Part shown: positions 1 to 5,968 of the stretch, in pieces
Position numbering within the stretch: position 1 is the first letter of the stretch
Layout of the letters: each line of letters starts with the position of its first letter
From: Campylobacterales bacterium
GTDB taxonomy: Bacteria > Campylobacterota > Campylobacteria > Campylobacterales > Arcobacteraceae
Reading direction: 5' to 3'
Length of the DNA: 5,968 nt
Assembly (NCBI GenBank): GCA_027064245.1
Contig: JAMOPZ010000449.1
Coordinates: forward strand, 1 to 5,968
Notes under the pieces: model-generated
What the model saw: only the letters and a program-made list of their open reading frames with translations
Told to the model about the DNA's origin: nothing
Databases searched by the model: none
Translations under genes and position numbers: made by a program

Positions 1-2218
1 TGGTATTATAGCAACAACCATGTACTCTGCAATACAAAATGAGAAAGTGAAAGAATTACTTCGAGAGACTAAAATCAAAAATGAAGAGGTGCAAAAAGCT
101 AATGCACGGATGGAAGAACAACAACAAAAGATAGAAGAGACAAATGTACAATTGGAGGAGCAGCAAAATCTTTTACAAGAGAAAAATAATATTATGACAA
201 TAGCTCAAAAAGAATTGGATAAAAAAAATGAAGATTTAAAACAATCTAACCAATATAAGACAGATTTTTTAGCAAATATGTCACATGAGCTTAGAACTCC
301 TCTAAACTCTATCATTCTTCTCTCTGAAATGCTAAAAGAAAACAGAACAAAGCATCTGGATACAGATGAGATAAAAAAAGCCACTATTATAAATAGTAGT
401 GGAAATGAACTTTTAAGACTTATAAATGATATACTTGATCTTTCAAAAGTAGAAGCAGGAAAGATGGAGCTAATAGTTGATAAATTTAGTTCAAGTGATC
501 TGTGTGAAGAGTTTCAAATAAATTTTGAGCATAGTGCAGATGCTAGAAATCTTAAATTTATCACTATAGATGAGTATCAAAAAGTTATAAGTAATGATAA
601 AGATAGATTATCTCAAGTGATTAGAAATCTCATATCAAATGCCCTAAAGTTTACAAAACAAGGTAGCATCACTCTAAAAGTAGAAGATGCACCAAACAAT
701 CATATAAAAATATCTGTAGTAGATACAGGCATAGGGATACCTCAAGATAGAGTTGATAGCATATTTGAGGCATTTCAACAAGCACAAGGTGGTACAAGTA
801 GAGAGTATGGTGGAACTGGACTTGGATTATCTATAAGTAAAGAGTTAGCAAAACTTATGAAAGGGAAGGTAACTTTAACATCAGTAGTTGGGAAAGGGAG
901 TGTATTTAGCATAATTATACCAAATCTTGATGAGGATACGCATGATATATTGACCACTACAATACAAACAAAACAAAATATAGGCAAACAAATCTCTTTA
1001 AAACCACAAAAAGAGAAAAAAGAGATATGCAAAATAGATGACGATAGAGATAAACTGACTCAAGATAAAAAAGTTTTTTTAATTATTGAAGATGATAAAG
1101 ATTTTGCAACAATCTTAAGAGATCAGATAAATAAATCTGGTGATCTAGCACTTGTAGCTTTAAGTGGAGAAGATGGATTAAGCTTAGTAAAAAAGTATAA
1201 CATAAAAGGGATTTTACTTGATCTTGGACTTCCTGATATAGATGGAATAGATTTATTAAAAGAGTTTAAAACAAATATGAGATTTAGAAAAATACCTGTC
1301 TATGTTATATCTGGTGAAGAAAAAGAGAAACTTACGAAAGAGCAAGGTGCAATAGGATATATACATAAACCAGTAAATGAAAATGAAATAAACAGTGCAA
1401 TACAGAAGATAAATAACTTTAATGATAAAAAAGTAAAAGATTTACTTATCGTTGAAGATAATAAAATACAGCAAGAGGCATTAATAGAGTTTATAGGAAA
1501 TGACGCAATAAAATCAAAAGGTGTAGAGAGTGTAAAAGAGGCCATAGAGGAGCTAAACCATGGAGATTATGATAGTGTGGTAGTAGATCTTACACTAAAG
1601 GGTGGTACAGGGTATGAGGTGTGTGAATATATAAAGAAAAATAATCTAAATATACCAACCATAATATATACAGGAAAAGATTTAACGATACAAGAGGAGC
1701 AAAAATTAAAAAGATATGCTGATTCTATTGTCATAAAAACAGCAGCATCACAAAAAAAGCTTTTAAATGAAATTGATATTTTTATGCATAGAGTTAAAAA
1801 AAGTACCAAAGTTGAAAATATAGATTTAGATGATATACCTTTAGATAATATAAAAGTATTAGTTGCAGATGATGACATAAGAAATGTATATGTTCTAACA
1901 GAAACTTTAAATGCAAGAGGGATGAGCGTAATCACAGCAAGCAACGGTCAAGAAGCTTTAGATACACTCAATAAAAATACTGATATAGATATTATCCTTA
2001 TGGATATTATGATGCCTGTTATGGACGGATATGAAACAATAAGAAATATAAAATCAAATGAAAAAACAAAAGATATACCAGTGATAGCTTTAACAGCAAA
2101 AGCTATGGGTGAAGATAGACAAATAGCTTTGGACGCAGGGTTTAATGACTATACTACAAAACCTATAAAGATGGATATCTTAATAAATATTATGAAAAGT
2201 TGGATTGATAAAAAATGA
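1..2218 (+). CDS. Hybrid histidine kinase with three C-terminal receivers (5' end outside window)
   Basis: Sensor kinase that should autophosphorylate on a histidine and pass phosphate to its own receivers. The reading frame is open to the left edge (codons from base 2 read GIIATT before the first Met at base 20), so the gene starts upstream; that Met has no ribosome binding site and is internal. Numbering from it: residues 1-10 resemble the tail of a GAF-type sensor module, about 11-80 form a Glu/Gln-rich coiled coil, then the kinase core with H-box His89 (MSHELRTP), N-box Asn207, G1 Asp235 (DTGIGI), F-box IFEAF, and G2 GGTGLGL at 264-270. Three receivers follow: about 350-465 (phospho-acceptor Asp401, Lys450), 473-590 (Asp523, Lys573) and 610-730 (Asp662, Thr692, Lys714). 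The HRV motif linking receivers 2 and 3 is typical of GAF/HAMP kinases with three receivers. No membrane segment is visible in this part. The stop overlaps the next start. Function is clear; the stimulus is unknown. Confidence 0.95.
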   Translation, partial: GIIATTMYSAIQNEKVKELLRETKIKNEEVQKANARMEEQQQKIEETNVQLEEQQNLLQEKNNIMTIAQKELDKKNEDLKQSNQYKTDFLANMSHELRTPLNSIILLSEMLKENRTKHLDTDEIKKATIINSSGNELLRLINDILDLSKVEAGKMELIVDKFSSSDLCEEFQINFEHSADARNLKFITIDEYQKVISNDKDRLSQVIRNLISNALKFTKQGSITLKVEDAPNNHIKISVVDTGIGIPQDRVDSIFEAFQQAQGGTSREYGGTGLGLSISKELAKLMKGKVTLTSVVGKGSVFSIIIPNLDEDTHDILTTTIQTKQNIGKQISLKPQKEKKEICKIDDDRDKLTQDKKVFLIIEDDKDFATILRDQINKSGDLALVALSGEDGLSLVKKYNIKGILLDLGLPDIDGIDLLKEFKTNMRFRKIPVYVISGEEKEKLTKEQGAIGYIHKPVNENEINSAIQKINNFNDKKVKDLLIVEDNKIQQEALIEFIGNDAIKSKGVESVKEAIEELNHGDYDSVVVDLTLKGGTGYEVCEYIKKNNLNIPTIIYTGKDLTIQEEQKLKRYADSIVIKTAASQKKLLNEIDIFMHRVKKSTKVENIDLDDIPLDNIKVLVADDDIRNVYVLTETLNARGMSVITASNGQEALDTLNKNTDIDIILMDIMMPVMDGYETIRNIKSNEKTKDIPVIALTAKAMGEDRQIALDAGFNDYTTKPIKMDILINIMKSWIDKK
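2215..2218 (+). other. ATGA stop/start overlap between kinase and CheB-CheR genes
   Basis: The ATG of the CheB-CheR gene (2215-2217) shares bases with the TGA stop of the hybrid kinase (2216-2218). Upstream there is no strong Shine-Dalgarno sequence, only GGAT nine bases before the ATG. This is the classic arrangement for termination-reinitiation coupling, which would keep the two proteins at linked levels. The overlap is seen directly; coupling is inferred. Confidence 0.85.
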
Positions 2219-3894
2219 TTCATATCTCCACAGTTAAGAGTATTAAAAAAATATTAGTTGATGATGCTTTAGATGCAAAAAAAGATATAAATCTTTTATA
2301 TAATGAGATTGTCATATCTCAAAAAGATGCTCAGCTATTAGAGATAATATTTATAGATATTAGAATGATACCAACTCTTATAATAAAAGAGTTATATAAA
2401 AATAGACAAAAGATAAAAATAGTAACAACTCAAAGATCTCTATGGCTTTATCTCTCTAAGTTTGGTATCAAAAATGAGTATAAAAATAACTTTAAACAGA
2501 ATGAAAATAGCTTAAATACAGGAAAACCGATAGAGGCTTTAGTTTTTGGAGGAAGCGCAGGAGGTTTAAAAAAGATAAAAGAGATAATAGAAACTTTACC
2601 ATATAGTGATCTCTCTATCTTTGTAGTTGTTCATATCACACCTAAGCATAAAACTATGATGTCCCAGATACTACAAGCTATCACTAACTATACAGTTTTA
2701 GAAGCTAAACACAATATGAAAATAGAAAAAAACCATATCTATACAGTAACTCCTGATAATCATTTAGTAGTAAGCGATGGTTATATTTATCTAAACAAAA
2801 ATGCAAAAGTTACATTTTCAAGACCATCTATAGATGTAGCTTTTAAATCTTTGGCTTATGAGTATCAAGATGGCTTAGTGGCTGTTTTGGTATGCGGATA
2901 TGGAAAAGATGGGAGTGATTCTTTGCAAGAGCTAAAAAATTACAACAGCCGTATAATCATAGAAGACCCAAGTGAATGCGATGCAAAAGATATGCTTATA
3001 AATGCAATAGATACACAAAATTACACAAAAATATTTAATCTTAATCAGATAAAATCATATATAAACTCCCTTATCTCATCAAACCATATATATGAGGACG
3101 AGTTAAATAGTTTTATAGATAAGCTTTATTTAATATATGGCTATGACTTTAGAAACTATGATAAAAGCTCTATACAAAGAAGAGTCGAGCTTATAATGGA
3201 GCAAAATGATATAATAAATTTTAGTGAATTTTCCCAAGAGGTATTTGATGATGATAAACTTTTAGCAAAACTTTTAAGGGGATTTTCTATAAATACTACA
3301 GAGTTTTTTAGAGATAGCCAAGTATATAAAAATATTATAAGCGATGTTTTACCACAGCTTTCAAAGCTATCACATATAAGAGTGTGGAGTGCTGCTTGTT
3401 CAAGAGGTGATGAACCATATAGTATAGCTATAATGCTTGATGAGGCTGGGCTTTTGGAAAAATCGACTATCTATGCAACAGATTTTAATACTACTGTATT
3501 AGCTAAGGCAAAAAATGGGCTTTATAACAAAAATGAATTTTTGCAGTTTAAAGAAAACTATATTAAAAGTGGTGGGAAGAAAGACTTTGAAGATTGGTTT
3601 GATATAAGTGATGATTTTGTTCAGATAAAAAAATATATCCAAGATAAAATACTATTTTTTAAACATAATTTAGCAACAGATAGTACTATAAACGAGTTTG
3701 ATATTATATTTTGCAGGAATGTATTGATATATTTTGATACAATACTACAAAAAAAAGTTTTTGATACGCTCGACAACTCTTTATTTGCAAATGGTTATCT
3801 GGTTTTAGGTTGTAGCGAGATGCTACCAAAACAGTATAATTATGAAATAGTAACAAATATAGAACATAATATATACAAGAAAAGGGGTTCATAA
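2215..3894 (+). CDS. CheB methylesterase-CheR methyltransferase fusion protein
   Basis: A single 559-residue protein predicted to both remove and add methyl groups on glutamates of a partner protein, using S-adenosylmethionine for addition. Residues 1 to about 100 are a small alpha/beta region that is not a normal receiver. Residues about 106-285 are the CheB esterase: FGGSAGG with nucleophile Ser114, His140 in VVVHI, and Asp232 in GYGKDG form the complete catalytic triad expected from Salmonella CheB. Residues about 295-559 are CheR: helical N-terminal part, INTTEFFRD with Arg366 (equivalent to the essential Arg98 of Salmonella CheR), the SAM-binding stretch at 391-402 (WSAACSRGDEPY), acidic Asp423 in ATDFN, and FCRNVLIYFD at 499-508. 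The lack of a phosphorylatable receiver suggests control other than standard CheB phosphorylation. The start overlaps the upstream stop (ATGA) and has only a weak GGAT at 2202-2205, implying translational coupling. With kinases on both sides and no chemotaxis genes in view, a role outside classical chemotaxis is inferred. Confidence 0.94.
   Translation: MIHISTVKSIKKILVDDALDAKKDINLLYNEIVISQKDAQLLEIIFIDIRMIPTLIIKELYKNRQKIKIVTTQRSLWLYLSKFGIKNEYKNNFKQNENSLNTGKPIEALVFGGSAGGLKKIKEIIETLPYSDLSIFVVVHITPKHKTMMSQILQAITNYTVLEAKHNMKIEKNHIYTVTPDNHLVVSDGYIYLNKNAKVTFSRPSIDVAFKSLAYEYQDGLVAVLVCGYGKDGSDSLQELKNYNSRIIIEDPSECDAKDMLINAIDTQNYTKIFNLNQIKSYINSLISSNHIYEDELNSFIDKLYLIYGYDFRNYDKSSIQRRVELIMEQNDIINFSEFSQEVFDDDKLLAKLLRGFSINTTEFFRDSQVYKNIISDVLPQLSKLSHIRVWSAACSRGDEPYSIAIMLDEAGLLEKSTIYATDFNTTVLAKAKNGLYNKNEFLQFKENYIKSGGKKDFEDWFDISDDFVQIKKYIQDKILFFKHNLATDSTINEFDIIFCRNVLIYFDTILQKKVFDTLDNSLFANGYLVLGCSEMLPKQYNYEIVTNIEHNIYKKRGS
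3881..3887 (+). promoter_or_regulatory. Ribosome binding site for the receiver-kinase-receiver gene
   Basis: AAAGGGG lies seven bases before the ATG at 3895, inside the last codons of the CheB-CheR gene. It is one of very few G runs in this AT-rich stretch and fixes the start at 3895, where the protein begins directly with the first strand of a receiver (NILIVDD). The preceding TAA (3892-3894) touches the ATG. Confidence 0.8.
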
Positions 3895-5436
3895 ATGATA
3901 AATATATTAATAGTAGATGATATAGAAGCAAACCTCTATTCGCTCGAAGAGCTATTAAAAGAATTAGAAGCAGATAAAGAGATAAGATCTCTTAATATAA
4001 TAAAAGCTTTAAATGGCGAAGATGCTCTAAAAATAGTGATGCAACAAAATATAAACTTAATACTTCTAGATATAAAAATGCCTGGAATGAGTGGCTTTGA
4101 AGTGGCTAAATTTTTAAAATCTATCCAAAATACAAAAGATATCCCTATTATATTTTTAACAATTGCTTTTAAATCTGAAGAATTTATAAATCAAGGGTAT
4201 GAGATAGGAGCTTTAGATTATTTTACCAAACCTGTTGAAAAATTTCAGTTTTTAAGTAAAATAAAACTATACATAAAAATTTTAGAAAATAATGAAAAAT
4301 TACGAATCAAAACCGAACATGCCCAATCACTTTCAAAAGCAAAGTCAGAGTTTTTAGCAAATATGTCTCACGAGATAAGAACACCTCTAAATGCAATACT
4401 GGGTTTTATAGATTTAATAAAGAATGAAACAAAAGAGGATAAAACTTTAGAATATGCAAGCATCATAGATGAATCAAGCAATGGACTACTTCAAGTCATA
4501 GAAGATATTTTAGATTTTAGTAAAATAGAGAGTGGGAAACTTAATATTGATAAAATTGATTTTGATACCAAAAAAGAGTTAAGTCTCATATCATATCTAT
4601 TTGATGCAAAATGTTCAAAAAAAGATATAAATCTAAAGGTAACATTTGATGAAAATTTACCAAAAGCTATAAATACAGACCCACACAGAGTAAAACAAAT
4701 AGTGGCAAATCTTCTAAGTAATGCTGTAAAATTTACTCCGCCACATAAAAATATATTTGTAAACTTTGGATATGAAGATGGTTGTTTAAGAGTAAGTGTA
4801 AAAGATGAAGGTAAGGGGATAGCAAAAGACAAATTAGAACATATCTTTGAAGCCTTTGGTCAAGAGGATACATCCACAACAAGAGAGTTTGGAGGAACGG
4901 GATTAGGACTAACTATCAGTAGTAAGCTTGTCAAGCTTTTAGATGGAGAGTTCAGAGTAGAAAGTGAGCTTGGAGTTGGTAGTGAGTTTTATTTTTCAAT
5001 CCCTATCACTATAGCAAAAGAGACAATCGAAGAAGATAAAAATATAGAAAATATAGATTTTAGTGGTAAAAAGATACTTTTAGTTGAAGATAACAAAGCA
5101 AATCAGATGTTTATGAAGGTTGTATTAAAAAAGATGAATATAAAATTTGATGTAGCAAATGATGGAATAGAATCTATTGAAAACTTTAAAAATCATCAAT
5201 ATGATGCTATTTTAATGGATGAAAATATGCCAAATATGGGAGGTATTGAAGCTACTGCAAATATATTAGAGTATGAAAACCAAAACAACTTAACACATAC
5301 ACCAATCATAGCTTTAACTGCAAATGCTCTAAAAGGGGATAGGAAAAAATTTCTTAAAGCTGGCATGGATGAGTATTTGACAAAGCCAGTGAATAAGAAA
5401 AAATTGAGTGAAGTATTAGGAAAATTTTTAGGATAA
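3895..5436 (+). CDS. Soluble receiver-histidine kinase-receiver hybrid protein
   Basis: A 513-residue cytoplasmic hybrid kinase with no signal peptide or membrane segment. Residues 1 to about 125 are a complete receiver: Asp8/Asp9, phospho-acceptor Asp59 (LLDIKMPG), Thr89 and Lys112-Pro. A short coiled linker (about 126-150) leads to the kinase core: His159 (MSHEIRTP), N-box Asn276 (NLLSNAVKFT), G1 Asp304 (DEGKGI), F-box IFEAF at 318-322, and G2 GGTGLGL at 333-339. Residues about 391-513 are a second complete receiver: Glu398/Asp399, Asp442 (LMDENMPNMGG), Thr475 and Lys497-Pro. All catalytic residues are present, so it should be active. The N-terminal receiver in place of a sensor domain suggests that its input is phosphate from another kinase, most simply the hybrid kinase two genes upstream; that wiring is inferred. 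It has no HPt and no DNA-binding output. The gene abuts the CheB-CheR gene with its own good ribosome binding site, and is very likely in the same operon. Confidence 0.95.
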   Translation: MINILIVDDIEANLYSLEELLKELEADKEIRSLNIIKALNGEDALKIVMQQNINLILLDIKMPGMSGFEVAKFLKSIQNTKDIPIIFLTIAFKSEEFINQGYEIGALDYFTKPVEKFQFLSKIKLYIKILENNEKLRIKTEHAQSLSKAKSEFLANMSHEIRTPLNAILGFIDLIKNETKEDKTLEYASIIDESSNGLLQVIEDILDFSKIESGKLNIDKIDFDTKKELSLISYLFDAKCSKKDINLKVTFDENLPKAINTDPHRVKQIVANLLSNAVKFTPPHKNIFVNFGYEDGCLRVSVKDEGKGIAKDKLEHIFEAFGQEDTSTTREFGGTGLGLTISSKLVKLLDGEFRVESELGVGSEFYFSIPITIAKETIEEDKNIENIDFSGKKILLVEDNKANQMFMKVVLKKMNIKFDVANDGIESIENFKNHQYDAILMDENMPNMGGIEATANILEYENQNNLTHTPIIALTANALKGDRKKFLKAGMDEYLTKPVNKKKLSEVLGKFLG

Positions 5437-5455
5437 TAGATTGCAAAAGATAATT

Positions 5456-5459
5456 AGGA
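5456..5459 (+). promoter_or_regulatory. Ribosome binding site for the AAA-ATPase-like gene
   Basis: AGGA lies seven bases before the ATG at 5467, within the 30-base gap (5437-5466) after the kinase gene. It supports the start chosen. The gap contains no hairpin plus T-run, so I see no terminator separating this gene from the signalling operon, and no clear promoter either. Confidence 0.65.
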
Positions 5460-5466
5460 AAAAGTT

Positions 5467-5968
5467 ATGAAAAAAATACCTTACGGATTGGCAGATTATA
5501 AAAGGATTAAACAAGATAATTATTATTTTATAGATAAAACTAAATTTATAGAAAAACTTGAAAATCTAAATGAGAGTTATCTTATATTTTTAAGACCTAG
5601 AAGATTTGGCAAATCTCTATTTATTGCTATGCTACACTACTATTATGATAAACATTATAAAGATGATTTTGAAACTCTTTATGGTGATACTTATATAGGT
5701 AAAAATCCTACAAAAGAGGTAAATAAATATCTTATTATGAGGTTTAATTTTAGTGGTATAGATATAAATGATGTAGAAGAGAGTTTCAGGGCTTATGTTT
5801 TAAATGTTTTAACCTCTTTTGTAAAAAAATACAGACTAGATATTAAAAAAAACAACAATCCAATTATATTCTTTGATGATATATTTACATATCTAAAAGA
5901 ACAAAATTTAGAACTAATGATTCTAATAGACGAATACGATAACTTCGCAAATAAATTACTTTTAAGAG
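5467..5968 (+). CDS. AAA-ATPase-like protein, N-terminal part (3' end outside window)
   Basis: Only the first 167 codons are in the window and the frame is still open at the right edge. The protein opens with MKKIPYGLADYKRI and continues with YYFIDKT, followed by a P-loop of the form RPRRFGKS (43-50, with Lys49 and Ser50 as the Walker A residues) and a Walker B stretch ELMILIDEYDN with Asp155/Glu156. This order (PYG start, FIDKT, RPRRFGKS, LIDEYD) is the signature of the AAA-ATPase-like family (Pfam PF09820). Full members usually run to 500 residues or more and commonly carry a PD-(D/E)XK nuclease-like domain at the C terminus, which would lie beyond this window. The cellular role of the family is poorly known; these genes are often multicopy and patchily distributed, so mobile or defence-related roles have been suspected. 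Its link to the upstream signalling genes is probably positional only. Family assignment is firm, function is not. Confidence 0.88.
   Translation, partial: MKKIPYGLADYKRIKQDNYYFIDKTKFIEKLENLNESYLIFLRPRRFGKSLFIAMLHYYYDKHYKDDFETLYGDTYIGKNPTKEVNKYLIMRFNFSGIDINDVEESFRAYVLNVLTSFVKKYRLDIKKNNNPIIFFDDIFTYLKEQNLELMILIDEYDNFANKLLLR

Noticed and set aside
20..22. ATG at base 20 as the true start of the first kinase gene
   Set aside because: The frame is open to base 2, there is no ribosome binding site before it, and the residues on both sides read as a continuous end of a sensor domain running into a coiled coil. The gene is taken as truncated by the window edge.
775..1944. Minus-strand open frames of 81-125 codons opposite the first kinase gene
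   Set aside because: They lie antisense to a strongly supported coding region, have low-complexity Phe/Ser/Ile-rich translations that reflect the complement of Lys/Glu/Asp/Asn-rich coding, and show no recognisable motif or start signals.
2242..2260. ILVDD near the start of the CheB-CheR protein as evidence of a receiver domain
   Set aside because: The spacing to the next strand is too short, the following D/K signature residues are absent, and the end lacks Lys-Pro. I do not annotate a receiver here.
4348..4374. Near-identical DNA around the H-box of the two kinases (261-289 and 4348-4374), suggesting a repeat or gene conversion
   Set aside because: The similarity is limited to the highly conserved FLANMSHE motif with a shared biased codon choice; flanking DNA diverges, so protein-level conservation explains it.
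3704..4832. Minus-strand open frames opposite the CheB-CheR and second kinase genes
   Set aside because: Same pattern: antisense shadows with no domain, no ribosome binding site, and full overlap with well-supported genes.
4924..4938. Small hairpin AAGCTT-GTC-AAGCTT followed by a few T residues, resembling a terminator
   Set aside because: It lies inside the kinase coding region (encoding SKLVKLL just after the G2 box), the stem is only about 6 bp and AT-rich, and the T run is short. Chance or codon-driven.

Overview
The window is a dense, single-strand stretch of signalling genes from a strongly AT-rich bacterium (by eye about 30% G+C, with heavy use of ATA, AAA and AGA codons). The base composition, the codon use and the style of the AAA-ATPase-like gene at the right end fit Campylobacterota (the Sulfurimonas / Arcobacter / Sulfurovum kind of organism). 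That placement is an inference, because there is no rRNA or marker gene here.

Layout, all on the + strand: (1) bases 1-2218, the C-terminal part of a large hybrid histidine kinase: end of a sensor/GAF-like region, coiled coil, kinase core and three receivers, with its N terminus outside the window. (2) Bases 2215-3894, a CheB methylesterase fused to a CheR methyltransferase, with a short N-terminal domain in place of the usual CheB receiver. (3) Bases 3895-5436, a soluble receiver-kinase-receiver hybrid histidine kinase. (4) From base 5467 to the window end, the N-terminal part of an AAA-ATPase-like protein. Genes 1 and 2 overlap by 4 bases (ATGA), genes 2 and 3 abut with no gap, and gene 4 follows after 30 bases. 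No intergenic stretch exceeds 30 bases, and I see no tRNA, rRNA, CRISPR array, insertion sequence or convincing terminator.

Genes 1-3 read as one operon and one signalling module: two kinase cores, five receivers and a protein-methylation/demethylation enzyme. The window shows no DNA-binding or other classical output domain, no HPt domain, and no CheA, CheW or chemoreceptor. This general gene set (multi-receiver hybrid kinase + CheB/CheR + receiver-kinase) is recognisable from many bacteria, so the architecture is not new in outline. The parts most worth a second look are the non-receiver N-terminal domain on the CheB-CheR fusion, the missing output, and the possibility that CheB/CheR acts on the kinase coiled coil rather than on a chemoreceptor. 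Gene 4 looks like an unrelated accessory gene that may be co-transcribed.
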